Of a stretch of DNA of 64,000 nt, positions 35,051-44,284 are shown piece by piece. The notes beneath the pieces were generated by a model that searched no databases, was not told the DNA's origin, and worked only from the letters and a program-made list of their open reading frames with translations. This DNA is from Streptomyces sp. ISL-87 (lineage in GTDB: Bacteria > Actinomycetota > Actinomycetes > Streptomycetales > Streptomycetaceae), in the NCBI RefSeq assembly GCF_018614095.1, contig NZ_JAGGOY010000042.1, positions 18,822 through 82,821 on the forward strand. Reading direction: 5' to 3'. Position 1 is the stretch's first letter, and the number at the start of each line of letters is the position of its first letter. Both the position numbers and the translations under genes were made by a program.

Positions 35051-37150
35051 ATGAGTACGGCGGATGCCTCCAGGGCCGGTCCCGGCCCGGCGCGCGCCGC
35101 CCCTTCCGAGGGCCCGGGCCTGCTGGACGTGGTGGGCGTCGCGGCGGTGGTACTCGACGATGAAGGGCGGATCGCGCTGTGGAGCCCGCAGGCCGAGGAG
35201 CTCTTCGGCTACACCGCGCAGGAGGCCCTGGGCCAGTTCGCGGCGCGCCTGCTCGTCGACGAGCAGCACCTGGACCTGGTGATCTCCCTCTTCAGCGAGG
35301 TTATGGCCGGCGCGGGCCCCTGGGCCGGTGTCTTCCCCGTGCTGCACAAGGACGGCAGCACCCGGCTGGCGGAATTCCGCAATATGCGGCTGGAGGACCG
35401 CCACGGCCGGCTGTACGCCCTGGGCATCGCGTCGGACCAGGCCACACTGCGCCGCCTGGAGCGCGACCTGGCCCTGTCGGTGCGGCTGGTCGCCCAGTCC
35501 CCGATCGGCCTGGCCGTCATGGACACCGATCTCCGCTATGCCCTGGTCAACCCGGCGCTGGAGCGCATCAACGGCCTGCCGGCCGAGCAGCACATGGGCC
35601 GGCACGTCCACGAGGTGCTGCCCCATCTGGACGCCAAGGCCATCGAGTCCGCCATGCGCGAGGTCCTGGTCACCGGCTCGCCGCAGCTGAACCACTTCAC
35701 CACCGGCCGTACCCCCGCCGATCCCGGGCAGGAGCATGCCTGGTCGGTCTCGATCTACCGGCTGGATGACCCGGGCGGGCGGGCGATCGGGGTCGCCTCC
35801 TCCGTCGTGGACGTCACCGAACAGCACAAGGCGTCGACGGCCGTCGCCCTGGCGCGGCAACGGCTTGCCCTGATCGCCGATGCCTCCGTGCGCATCGGGA
35901 CCACCCTCGACCTCGGTGTCACAGCCCGCGAACTGGGCGAGATCGCCGTTCCGGCCCTCGCCGACCTGGCCACGGTCGACATCCTGGACGCCGCCCTCTC
36001 GGGCGACCGGCCGCCCGAGACCCCGAAGGACGAGGCCGTGCAGTTCCGCGCCCTCGCCATCAAGGCGGCCTACCCCACCCCCGCCACGCTCGCCGCCGAC
36101 CCGGTCGGTGAGCTCGCCCGGTACGACGCCACCCGGCTGGTCACGCGGTGCGTGCGTACCGGCCGCAGCATCCTCGTGGCACAGGTCTCGCCGCAGGACC
36201 TGGCCGGCATCGCCCGGAACGCCGAGGCCGCGGCCCTGCTCGCCGAGGCGGGAATCCACTCCTACCTCGCCGTGCCGCTGATCGCCCGCGGCGAGGTCAT
36301 CGGTGTCCTGGGCCTCCAGCGCACCCGCAATCCGCTGGCGTTCGACCACGACGACGTGCTGCTCGCGGGTGAACTGGCGGCGCGCGCCGCCGTCTGCATC
36401 GACAACGCCCGCTGGTACCAGAGGCAGCGCCACGCCGCCCTCACCCTCCAGCGCCACCTGCTGCCCCACCAGCCCACGCCCACCCCCGGCCTGGAGATCG
36501 CCTACCGCTATGAGCCCGCCGCGGCCGCCGGCGAGGTCGGCGGCGACTGGTTCGACGTCATCCCCCTGCCCGACGACAAGACCGCCCTCGTGGTCGGGGA
36601 CGTCATGGGCAGCGGCATCAACGCCGCCGCGACCATGGGCCAACTGCGCACCGCCGCCCGCACCCTGGCCGAACTCGACCTCGACCCGGCCGCGGTACTG
36701 ACCCGCCTGGACCACACCACCACCGGCCTGGGGCACACCATGGCCACCTGCGTCATCGTCGTCTACGACCCCCACCGCGGCAGCTGCCGCATCGCCACGG
36801 CCGGCCACCTGCCCCCGGTACGGACCCGTCCCGGCCGGGCCCCCGAACTGCTCGACCTGCCGACCGGAGCACCGCTGGGAGTCGGTGGGGTCGCCTTCGA
36901 GGCCACCGCCCTCGATCTGGACATCGGCGACGAACTGGTCCTGTACACCGACGGTCTCGTCGAAACCCGGGATCAGGACATCGACATCCGCCTGCACGCC
37001 CTCACCGCACTGCTCAGCCGCCCCGGCCTCACCATCGAGGAGACCTGCGACCTGCTCCTGGGCGAACTGCGCCACTCGGACGACCGCGATGACGTCGCCC
37101 TCCTGATCGCCCGGGCCACCCGGCCCGTGCCGGAGAGCCCGGACCGGTAG
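35051..37150 (+). CDS. PAS-PAS-GAF-PP2C (SpoIIE) phosphatase
   Basis: 699 residues from ATG 35051, with AAGGAG eight bases upstream. Two PAS domains (about 25-130 and 150-260, the second with FTTGRTPADPG and a PAC-like end), a GAF domain (about 275-460), then the PP2C-type domain with GGDWFDVIPL, LVVGDVMGSGINAA, CRIATAGHLPP, LYTDGLVETRDQDID and RDDVALLIA. No HATPase domain at the end, unlike the gene at 58 kb. A cytoplasmic sensor acting on an anti-anti-sigma factor is likely. Confidence 0.92.
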   Translation: MSTADASRAGPGPARAAPSEGPGLLDVVGVAAVVLDDEGRIALWSPQAEELFGYTAQEALGQFAARLLVDEQHLDLVISLFSEVMAGAGPWAGVFPVLHKDGSTRLAEFRNMRLEDRHGRLYALGIASDQATLRRLERDLALSVRLVAQSPIGLAVMDTDLRYALVNPALERINGLPAEQHMGRHVHEVLPHLDAKAIESAMREVLVTGSPQLNHFTTGRTPADPGQEHAWSVSIYRLDDPGGRAIGVASSVVDVTEQHKASTAVALARQRLALIADASVRIGTTLDLGVTARELGEIAVPALADLATVDILDAALSGDRPPETPKDEAVQFRALAIKAAYPTPATLAADPVGELARYDATRLVTRCVRTGRSILVAQVSPQDLAGIARNAEAAALLAEAGIHSYLAVPLIARGEVIGVLGLQRTRNPLAFDHDDVLLAGELAARAAVCIDNARWYQRQRHAALTLQRHLLPHQPTPTPGLEIAYRYEPAAAAGEVGGDWFDVIPLPDDKTALVVGDVMGSGINAAATMGQLRTAARTLAELDLDPAAVLTRLDHTTTGLGHTMATCVIVVYDPHRGSCRIATAGHLPPVRTRPGRAPELLDLPTGAPLGVGGVAFEATALDLDIGDELVLYTDGLVETRDQDIDIRLHALTALLSRPGLTIEETCDLLLGELRHSDDRDDVALLIARATRPVPESPDR

Positions 37151-37163
37151 CCGGGGCGTCTCC

Positions 37164-37775
37164 TCAGGCGCTTGTGGCGACGTCGTCGCGGACGAGGGCG
37201 GCGACGTGATCGGCGATCACGTCGAGGATCTCCGCCGCGGCCGCGTGATTGCCGAGAACGAGGAAGTTCAGGGTCAGTCCGTCCGTCATGGCCGCCAGAT
37301 AGCGGGCCAGCACGGGGACGGGAACGCGGAGTTCGAAGTCCACGCTGCGGCCGAGCTGTTCGATGAGTTCGCCGTAGGTGTCGCAGTACAGCTCGTACTG
37401 CCGACGCGCCAGATGCTCGAACCCGGGCTGGCGCAGGGCGTACTGCGTGAGCTCGTACGTGAGCATGTGCTCGCCGGGGTGGGCGGCCACATGGTCCCAA
37501 TAGGCCTGGAATCCGGCCCGGATGGTCTCCCGGACGGTGGCTCTCGGCCGGATCGCCGCCTTCACCACCGTGACGTAGTGATCGGTGATCGTCTCGATGA
37601 CGGACTCCAGCAGGGCCTGCTTGGAGTCGAAGCAGTAGTGGAAGACGCTCAGCGAGACGCCCGCCTCGGCGGCGATGGACCTGGTCGTGGTCCTGGCGAC
37701 GCCGTCGCGGGTCATCGCGCGGATCGCGGCCTCGGTCAGCTGCCGGCGCCGCTCGGCCAACGGCATCCGTGCCAT
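37164..37775 (-). CDS. TetR family regulator
   Basis: 203 residues. Helix-turn-helix at about residues 25-60: ARTTTRSIAAEAGVSLSVFHYCFDSKQALLES, with a BetI/TetR_C_6-type helical domain after it. The start ATG has AAGGGA upstream, and a pentanucleotide repeat begins 33 bp further upstream. Convergent with the phosphatase gene (13-bp gap). Target unknown. Confidence 0.9.
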   Translation of the reverse strand: MARMPLAERRRQLTEAAIRAMTRDGVARTTTRSIAAEAGVSLSVFHYCFDSKQALLESVIETITDHYVTVVKAAIRPRATVRETIRAGFQAYWDHVAAHPGEHMLTYELTQYALRQPGFEHLARRQYELYCDTYGELIEQLGRSVDFELRVPVPVLARYLAAMTDGLTLNFLVLGNHAAAAEILDVIADHVAALVRDDVATSA

Positions 37776-37807
37776 GTCGGTTCCCTTCTTTCACGTGCCG
37801 CGCAGAG

Positions 37808-37897
37808 CCGTGCCGTGCCGGGCCGTGCCGTGCCGGGCCGTGCCGTGCCGGGCCGGGCCGTGCCGGGCCGGGCCGCGCCGTGCCGGGCCGCGCCGGG
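37808..37897. repeat. Pentanucleotide tandem repeat (CCGTG/CCGGG)18
   Basis: Eighteen consecutive 5-bp units, CCGTG, CCGGG or CCGCG, the first nine in the order TTG-TTG-TTG at the fourth base (a 15-bp higher-order unit repeated three times). It lies upstream of the TetR gene and just after the M19-like gene. Confidence 0.9.
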
Positions 37898-37943
37898 GCG
37901 GGCGGGGGGCCGGCCCCGGCACGTGGACACCTCGGCGACGCCG

Positions 37944-40013
37944 TCAGCTGCTGTAGATGCCGACCTCGTGGAGGGAGTAGCCCCACTTGGTGCCGCGCTC
38001 CAGCCCGTGGATGCGTACATGGCGGGCCGAAACGCCGGTGAACTGCGCCGTGTCCAGGCCGCCGTCACCGGTGGTCGTGGACCACACGGACTGCCAGTTC
38101 GTTCCGTCGGCGGAGACTTCGACGCGGTACGACTTCCCGTAGGCGCGCTCCCAGTCGAGGGTGACGCGCTTGATCAGGCTCGCGGACCCGAGGTCGATCC
38201 GGAGCCACTGGTCGTCGCTCCAGTCGCTCGCCCAGCGGGTGCCCGTGTTGCCGTCCACGGCGCGGTCGGGTGCGTAGCTCGTGAACGGGTTCCACTCCGA
38301 GGAGCTGGCCGAGGCGGACGAGCCCGCGGCCAGGTTCACCCCCGCCTTGTGCCGCTCGGACGCCCCCCAGGTGCCGAGGTAGGACTCCGCGCCGCGGAAG
38401 AGGTCGTCCACGACGTCCTGGCCGCCGACGAGCCGGATGTCCTCCAGCCAGTCCGGGACCAGCCCGTAGTGCGCGGCTCCGTCGGTGTTGAGGTCCCAGG
38501 TGCGCTGACCGGTGGTCTGCCGGTCGATGACCGAGCCGCCGTCGACGCTGCGGAACGGGTACCGCACCGGGTTCGGGGTGGCCGCGCCCCGGGGGCCCGG
38601 CCAGCCGCCGACGCCGTTCATGTCGGTGCCGTATCCGTAGCCGACGTGGTACTTCTCGCGCAGCGCGTCCGTGCGCTTGGCCTCCGCGCTGAACCCCTCG
38701 GCGCCGTTCATGTACTGCGCGGCGAAGCCGCCGAGCCGGTACAGGCGCTCCGTCCAGCCGAGGTCCATCCAGCTGTGCGAGGAGATCACACCGGGGTACG
38801 ACTCGGACTCCAGGATGTCGAAGGCCCGGCCCGCGGCCTTGACGCTCATGTGGTCGACTTCGAGCATCATCTTGCGTTTCATCATGCCGCGCACCGCGTA
38901 CTCACCGAGGTCCGTGAGGCCGCGGGTGTTGCACTGCGCATCAGCCGCGTACGTGGGGACCGCCACCCCTGCCGGCAGTTCCTTCTGCGCGTTGGGCGCC
39001 GGCGCGAGGCCGATGGGGTTGTCGTGCTGGGGGCCGGCGCACTGCTCCGTCTCCCAGAAGGTGCCGGTCGACAGGAACTGCCCGACGTTGATCGCCGTGC
39101 CGAGGGCGCCCTCGTCGAACCGGACCCCGCACAGGGCGTTGTCGAACTTGTGGCACAGGAACATGCTGCGCACGCCGAGCTTGTGCAGCTCGTCCAGGCC
39201 GCGGTCGATGTCCTCCTTGCTGCACTGGGAGATGTCCAGGATCTGCTTGCAGCCGAACGGCTCGGAGGTCTCGACCCCCAGGACGACGGCGAGCTTGCCC
39301 TGCTTGATGACCTCGCGGGCCTGCGCGGAGTCGGTGACGATCCTGAACCAGCCCTTGCCCGGGCCGCCGTACATCTTGTCGATGAAGGCCTGCATGTCGT
39401 ACGTCTTCTGCGCCTCCAGGCGGATGGCGGTCATCTCGTCGCAGCCGCGGTCCTTGAAGAAGTAGACCGAGCAGATCACGCCGTTGGTGACGAGGTCGTT
39501 GACCAGCACCCGCTGGCCGCCGCGCCAGGCCCGTTCGACCCAGGCGTAGTAGTTCTGCTGGTGGGTCAGTGAGTCGTGGGCCGGCCAGTCCTTGAACGTC
39601 GGCCAGCCGTTCGGGTCGTGCTTTCCGTCGCCGCCCTTGGTGATGAAGTCGAAGATCGCGAGCGAGCCGTCCGGGTAGTGCTCGGGACAGTCCCTGAGCG
39701 CGTCCGCGACCCCCATCTCGGAGAACGGCTTGCCGCAGATGAGCCGGCCGCCGAAGCCCTCGTTGGACATCAGGTGGTCGTGCGCGTCGACGAAGCCCCG
39801 TACCCGGCCCTGGGAGTCGGTCCCCTTGAAGGGCTCACCGGTGACGTTGATCTCGGAGTCGGGCGCGGGCCGCGCGGTCGGGGCCCACCAGCCGGGGTCG
39901 TCGGCCGTGGCGCTGGGCGCGGGGCCGAGCGCCACGACCAGCACCGTGAGGAGCAACGAGAGAACGGCGAGGGGCCTGCTCCTGCTGTGCGAGTGTCGAG
40001 TCAAGGTCATCAC
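37944..40013 (-). CDS. Secreted M19-like/amidohydrolase-fold protein with C-terminal discoidin (F5/8 type C) domain
   Basis: 689 residues with a signal peptide (LAVLSLLLTVLVVALGPAPSATA). The main domain begins VRGFVDAHDHLMSNEGFGG, and EVDHMSVKAAGRAFDI plus GVISSHSWM are amidohydrolase-like His motifs; the layout is that of membrane-dipeptidase-like (M19) proteins. The last 130 residues (SASASSSEWNPFTSYAPDRAV onward) are a galactose-binding-like discoidin domain, suited to holding the enzyme on carbohydrate. Family annotation is often only discoidin-domain protein. Substrate unknown. Confidence 0.85.
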   Translation of the reverse strand: MMTLTRHSHSRSRPLAVLSLLLTVLVVALGPAPSATADDPGWWAPTARPAPDSEINVTGEPFKGTDSQGRVRGFVDAHDHLMSNEGFGGRLICGKPFSEMGVADALRDCPEHYPDGSLAIFDFITKGGDGKHDPNGWPTFKDWPAHDSLTHQQNYYAWVERAWRGGQRVLVNDLVTNGVICSVYFFKDRGCDEMTAIRLEAQKTYDMQAFIDKMYGGPGKGWFRIVTDSAQAREVIKQGKLAVVLGVETSEPFGCKQILDISQCSKEDIDRGLDELHKLGVRSMFLCHKFDNALCGVRFDEGALGTAINVGQFLSTGTFWETEQCAGPQHDNPIGLAPAPNAQKELPAGVAVPTYAADAQCNTRGLTDLGEYAVRGMMKRKMMLEVDHMSVKAAGRAFDILESESYPGVISSHSWMDLGWTERLYRLGGFAAQYMNGAEGFSAEAKRTDALREKYHVGYGYGTDMNGVGGWPGPRGAATPNPVRYPFRSVDGGSVIDRQTTGQRTWDLNTDGAAHYGLVPDWLEDIRLVGGQDVVDDLFRGAESYLGTWGASERHKAGVNLAAGSSASASSSEWNPFTSYAPDRAVDGNTGTRWASDWSDDQWLRIDLGSASLIKRVTLDWERAYGKSYRVEVSADGTNWQSVWSTTTGDGGLDTAQFTGVSARHVRIHGLERGTKWGYSLHEVGIYSS

Positions 40014-40391
40014 TCATGTCTTTGGTCAGCGGAGGCGCGATTGTCATGTCCCGCGCAAATATTGCGTCGAGAATCGCGACTCCCGCGAGCAGAGTCAAGA
40101 GTCCGGGACAGCTGACCTGATGACCAGTCACATACTGGCCAGGGGCGCTCTACTCGCCCTTGCCCAGCGCGCGCACGGCCTTGTCGAGCCGGACCTGCCT
40201 GGCCTCGGGCGTGAGCGCCTGGAGCAACGGCAGGATCACCAGGTAGCGCCCGGTCCTGTCGAGCGCCTCGAACGCCTTCCCGGCCTGGGGGTCGGCAGAC
40301 TATCGCCGGGCAGGGAAGGGGCATGGGAAATCCCGACGGCCTCCACGGCGACGCGGGGCGGACGGCGGGACCCGGCTGAGGCCCGGCTCGC
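40014..40391. other. Intergenic region with an amplified regulatory look and a gene fragment
   Basis: About 380 bp. It contains the YdeI-type fragment listed separately and the inverted repeat CCAGTCACATACTGG near 40122-40136. No intact gene was found. Confidence 0.4.
40150..40299 (-). pseudogene. Fragment of a YdeI/OmpD-associated family protein
   Basis: The minus strand reads AGKAFEALDRTGRYLVILPL then LQALTPEARQVRLDKAVRAL to a stop, which is the C-terminal helix-rich part of YdeI/OmpD-associated (bacteriocin-protection-like) proteins. An in-frame TAG lies just upstream (40300-40302) and there is no start codon, so only about 49 codons remain. A decayed gene end. Confidence 0.5.
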
Positions 40392-41603
40392 TCAATCCGC
40401 CCCGTCCCCCGGCACCGGCACCGGTCGGGACCCGAACAGGAGATCGCTGTGCGCGGAGCGGGCCTTGGCCGGGGGCGGGACGGCCGGCCCCCGGGCGTTC
40501 GCCGGGTCCGGGTACAGCACGGCGTGGCACCGGCGGGCCTCGGCCTCGGCGTCGGCGCGGCACACCAGGACGTGTTCGGCCCGGCCGTCGGCGCGCACCG
40601 TGGTGATCAGGCACAGGTCGTCGTGCCGCCGCCCCGCGCCGAGGTGCCGCGCCGCGCCCCGGACGCCGGCCGGTACGACCAGGTAGGTGCCGCTCGACGA
40701 ATCGAACGCGGTGGTCGGCAGGCCCTCCGCCAGCAGCCCTTCCGCCGCCGCCCGGCGCTCCGGGCCGGACCGGAAACGCCACACGTCGCTGCTCTTGTGC
40801 GTGACCACCGCTGCCGCCCCGGGACCCTCACCCACCATGGTCCCGTCCTCTCCCTCGCCGGTCCACGGGAAGGGCCGGCAGTGCAGCCGTACGTCCCCGC
40901 GCTCCGCCCAGTCCACGGCGCTCTCGTGGACGACCTTGGCGCCGTAGCGGGACATCTGGCGCACACCCTCGTAGCTGATGCGGGGGAGTGTCCGCGCGGC
41001 CGGCACCACGTAGGGGTCGGCGGTGCACACCCCGGGCACGTCGGAGAAGAGCTCGCACGTGCCGGCGCCCAGCGCCGCCGCCATCGCCGCCGCCGAGAGG
41101 TCGGAGCTGTTGCGGCCCAGCATCACGGTCTGTCCGGCCGGGTCGACCGCCTGTCCTCCGGGTACGACCAGGATCGGGCAGTCCTCCAGGGCGGCCCGCA
41201 GCACCGCGGGGTCGGCCCGGCTCAGCCGCGCCCGGTCGGCCGGCCCCTCGCCCAGGAGCCCGGTGCCCGCCGCGGTCAGGGGGAGCGCGGGCAGGCCCTC
41301 GGCGTCGAGCGCGGCCGCGAGCAGGGCGACGCTCACGGTCTCGCCGCTGGTCAGCAGCATGGCGGCGATGGGCGCGGGCGGATCGTCGGCCAGGACGTCC
41401 AGGGTCTGCTGGAGCCTGCCCGTGGTACCGGACATCGCACTCACCACGACGACCACGGGGCGTTTCTCCTCGGCGACCCGACGGGCCGTGTACCGGGCCA
41501 CCCGCCGGTAGCCGTCGAGGTCCGCGAAGGCGGATCCGCCGAACTTCATCACCAGCGGACGACGTTCGGGCCCGCCACCTCCCAAGGGGGCGGCGCGGCT
41601 CAC
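40392..41603 (-). CDS. Aspartate kinase (cluster-type)
   Basis: 403 residues from GTG 41603, which overlaps the stop of the upstream semialdehyde dehydrogenase gene (GTGA). The amino acid kinase signature MKFGGSAF is present, with VSAMSGTT, TSGETVS, GRNSSDLSAAAMAAALGA and DVPGVCTADP. The C-terminal 130 residues do not show recognisable paired ACT domains, so normal lysine/threonine feedback may be absent. It makes aspartyl phosphate for the next enzyme. Probably a dedicated precursor-supply gene rather than the housekeeping copy. Confidence 0.88.
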   Translation of the reverse strand: MSRAAPLGGGGPERRPLVMKFGGSAFADLDGYRRVARYTARRVAEEKRPVVVVVSAMSGTTGRLQQTLDVLADDPPAPIAAMLLTSGETVSVALLAAALDAEGLPALPLTAAGTGLLGEGPADRARLSRADPAVLRAALEDCPILVVPGGQAVDPAGQTVMLGRNSSDLSAAAMAAALGAGTCELFSDVPGVCTADPYVVPAARTLPRISYEGVRQMSRYGAKVVHESAVDWAERGDVRLHCRPFPWTGEGEDGTMVGEGPGAAAVVTHKSSDVWRFRSGPERRAAAEGLLAEGLPTTAFDSSSGTYLVVPAGVRGAARHLGAGRRHDDLCLITTVRADGRAEHVLVCRADAEAEARRCHAVLYPDPANARGPAVPPPAKARSAHSDLLFGSRPVPVPGDGAD

Positions 41604-42649
41604 CCCAACCACCCGTTCTTCGTGGCGAGTTCGACGATCTGCACGGCGTTGAGCGCGGCCCCCACCCAGAGGTTGTCGGCGACCACCCACACCGCCACCG
41701 CCCTCGGGTCCTCCGGCTCGACCCGGATGCGGCCGACGTGGACCAGCGCCCGGTCCTGCGGCCGGGCGAAGACGGAGCGCGGCATCGGGTACGAGGGGCT
41801 GTCCGACCGGGAGTAGACCCGAAGGCCCGGGGTGGCCGCCAGCGCCTCTTCGACGGCCGCGGTCGTGACGGGCTCCCGCAGCCTGACGTGCACCGCCTCG
41901 GAATGGCAGTCGAAGACCGGTACCCGTACCGCCGTGGCGCTCACCCGCAGCTCGGGCAGGCCGAGTATCTTGCGCGGTTCGCGGACGAGTTTGCGTTCCT
42001 CGTGCGTGAGCCCGGAGTCGTCCTGGAGTCCGATCTCGGGCACGAGGTTGAAGGGCAGCGGCTGCCCGAACCGCCCGCCGGGGCCGCTCGGGGCCGAGCG
42101 GTCCTCCAGCAGCCTCCTGGAGCCCTCGGCCAGTTCCTCCAGTCCCCGCAGCCCGCCCCCGGAAGCCGCCTGGTAGGTCGCCACCACGACGCTCTCCAGC
42201 GCCGCGAGTTCGTGCAACGGGTGGAGGGCGCGTACCAGCTGGATGGTCGAGCAGTTCGGATTCGCCACGAGGTGGGAGACCGGCCGGTCCGCGAGGGCAC
42301 CCGGGTTGACCTGCGGTACGACGAGCGGGACGTCCGGGCGCATCCGGAACGCGGAACTGTTGTCGACGATCAGCACCCCGGCCGAGGCCAGCCGCTCCGC
42401 CTCCCGGTTGCTCACGTCCACGCCCGCGCAGAAAATGGCGACATCCAGACCCTGCGGGTCGAGGTCCCCGATGGTGACCAGCGGAGCCATGGGCAGGGAC
42501 AGCGCGAGTTCGGCGCCGAGGTCCCGGCCGACGCTGCGTGCCGAGCCGACCGGTACCACCTGCTCCACCGGAACGATCCCGCTGTCGAGCAGGGCCAGGC
42601 ATTCCCTGCCCACGGCTCCGGTGGCGCCGATTATCGCGATGCGCAGCAT
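41600..42649 (-). CDS. asd: Aspartate-semialdehyde dehydrogenase
   Basis: 349 residues. NADP-binding GATGAVGRECLALL at the N-terminus, catalytic Cys in ANPNCSTIQL, and GLPELRVSATAVRVPVFDCHSEAV with substrate-binding residues. It reduces aspartyl phosphate to aspartate semialdehyde. Coupled to the kinase gene by overlapping stop and start, so this pair should supply aspartate semialdehyde or homoserine-type units. Confidence 0.93.
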   Translation of the reverse strand: MLRIAIIGATGAVGRECLALLDSGIVPVEQVVPVGSARSVGRDLGAELALSLPMAPLVTIGDLDPQGLDVAIFCAGVDVSNREAERLASAGVLIVDNSSAFRMRPDVPLVVPQVNPGALADRPVSHLVANPNCSTIQLVRALHPLHELAALESVVVATYQAASGGGLRGLEELAEGSRRLLEDRSAPSGPGGRFGQPLPFNLVPEIGLQDDSGLTHEERKLVREPRKILGLPELRVSATAVRVPVFDCHSEAVHVRLREPVTTAAVEEALAATPGLRVYSRSDSPSYPMPRSVFARPQDRALVHVGRIRVEPEDPRAVAVWVVADNLWVGAALNAVQIVELATKNGWLG

Positions 42650-42670
42650 TCCCGTCCTCCTGTGTGTCCG

Positions 42671-43630
42671 TCAGGTGAGAGAGCCCCGGAAGGCGCGCCG
42701 ATAGGCGTTCGGGGTGGTGTTCAGCGAGCGCACGAACTGGTGGCGCAGGGCCGCCGCGTTGGGGAATCCCGTACGGGCCGCCACCGCCTCCATCGTCTCG
42801 TCCGTGTTCTCAAGGAGCCGCTGGGCGCTCAGTACCCGCTGCGCCAGCAGCCATCGGTACGGGGTGGTGCCGGTCTCCATGCGGAACCGCCGGGCGAAGG
42901 TGCGCGGCGACATGCACGCCAGGGCCGAGAGCTGCTCGACGCTGATCTCCTGGTCCAGATGTTCCTCGGCCCAGGCCAGTACGTCGCGCACCCCGTCCTC
43001 GCGGTACTCCGCCACGGGCCTTTCGATGTACTGGGCCTGCCCGCCGTCCCGGTGCGGCGGTACCACCATGCGCCGGGCGATGGCATTGGCGACGTCGCTG
43101 CCCTGGAGCTTGCGCACCAGGTGAAGGGCGGCGTCGATCCCCGCCGAGGTGCCGGCCGAGGTGAAGACCGGATCCTCGTCGACGTACAGCACACCCGGTT
43201 CGACCTGTGCCTTCGGATACCGCTCGGCGAGCGCGTCGGCGTACCGCCAATGCGTGGTGCAGCGCCGCCCGTCGAGCAGCCCCGCGGCGCCCAGGACGAA
43301 GGCGCCGACGCAGACACTGAGTACCCGGGCCCCGCGCGCCACTGCCTGGCGCAGCCCTTCCAGGAGGTCCGGCGGGAAGTCCCTGGTGTGGAAGTCGTCC
43401 CCCACCGGGATGGCGATGAGATCCGCATCCGCGAGTCGGTCCAGGCCGTACGGCGTGCTGATGGTGAAACCGGGGACGGCTCGCACGGAAGAGGATTCCG
43501 CGGCGACGAGCGCGAAGTCGTAGGCGGGCAGCCCCTCCTCCTGGCGGTCGATCCCGAACACTTCGCATACGACACCCAGCTCGAACGGGTGGACGTTGTC
43601 GAGCAGCACTGCGGCTACGTTCTTCAGCAT
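42671..43630 (-). CDS. GlxA-type regulator (DJ-1/PfpI domain plus AraC helix-turn-helix)
   Basis: 319 residues. The N-terminal half is a class I amidotransferase-like domain with the conserved Cys in VLSVCVGAFVLG and HWRYAD. The C-terminal part has two AraC helix-turn-helix motifs (ISVEQLSALACMSPRTFARRFRMETGTTPYRWL and MEAVAARTGFPNAAALRHQF). Such regulators often control catabolic or secondary metabolite genes. It lies just upstream of asd-ask on the same strand. Confidence 0.92.
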   Translation of the reverse strand: MLKNVAAVLLDNVHPFELGVVCEVFGIDRQEEGLPAYDFALVAAESSSVRAVPGFTISTPYGLDRLADADLIAIPVGDDFHTRDFPPDLLEGLRQAVARGARVLSVCVGAFVLGAAGLLDGRRCTTHWRYADALAERYPKAQVEPGVLYVDEDPVFTSAGTSAGIDAALHLVRKLQGSDVANAIARRMVVPPHRDGGQAQYIERPVAEYREDGVRDVLAWAEEHLDQEISVEQLSALACMSPRTFARRFRMETGTTPYRWLLAQRVLSAQRLLENTDETMEAVAARTGFPNAAALRHQFVRSLNTTPNAYRRAFRGSLT

Positions 43631-43735
43631 GGGATCCAATGTGGCAGGGATTCGTGGTGTTCTGACAGTCCCCCCACTGTCAGGTGGCCAGAAGCTCCCG
43701 CACACTAACGGCATAGATCCGGCAGTGAAACGGAG

Positions 43736-44236
43736 TTATTCACCTGAGCCCCGGGACGGAGCCGCCTCACTGAATCGCTCGCCGATGGAAACGATCCCGC
43801 CGCGGATTCCCATGACCACGGCTTGTGTGCGATCGGATGCGCCGACCTTGGAGAAAACCGCGGACAAATGATTCCGCACCGTCTTCTCCGATATGCCGAG
43901 CGAGCTGGCCACGCGCCGGTTCGATTTTCCCTCGGAGACGAGGACCAGAATCTCGCGCTCGCGCGCCGTCAAGAGGGAAAGGGATTCCCGGGACGTCGGA
44001 TCCATGTCGAGGGCGGACGTGTCGGCGCACGTCTGATGCTCATCGCCGCTGTCAGTGCGTAAGTCCTCAATCATCTGTTCTTGGGCTTCCAAGGCGTCCT
44101 GCACTTCGCCCAGTGCCTTGTGCATCCTGTCGACGGCCTCGGCGAGAGCCGTGACGGGCTGCGGTGGCGCACCGCAGAATTCACAGCACCTCTTGCCGCT
44201 CAACTCCACGACTCGCCCACGCACAACACGTGCCAT
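43736..44236 (-). CDS. LuxR-type regulator with N-terminal Cys motif and no receiver domain
   Basis: 166 residues from ATG 44236, with AGGGAG upstream. N-terminal CCEFCG, then a helical stretch likely to form a coiled coil (LAEAVDRMHKALGEVQDALEAQEQMIEDL), then a LuxR/NarL helix-turn-helix (LTAREREILVLVSEGKSNRRVASSLGISEKTVRNHLSAVFSKVGASDRTQAVV). There is no phosphoacceptor receiver domain. The Cys pair may bind metal or sense redox. Likely a cluster-situated regulator. Confidence 0.85.
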   Translation of the reverse strand: MARVVRGRVVELSGKRCCEFCGAPPQPVTALAEAVDRMHKALGEVQDALEAQEQMIEDLRTDSGDEHQTCADTSALDMDPTSRESLSLLTAREREILVLVSEGKSNRRVASSLGISEKTVRNHLSAVFSKVGASDRTQAVVMGIRGGIVSIGERFSEAAPSRGSGE

Positions 44237-44284
44237 CAGGTGCACTCCCTTCGTGGGGATGTGATAACTAACCGCTCTCATGCG

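Noticed and set aside
34469..37075. An 868-codon minus-strand frame opposite the PAS-GAF-PP2C gene
   Set aside because: Shadow frame with low-complexity composition.
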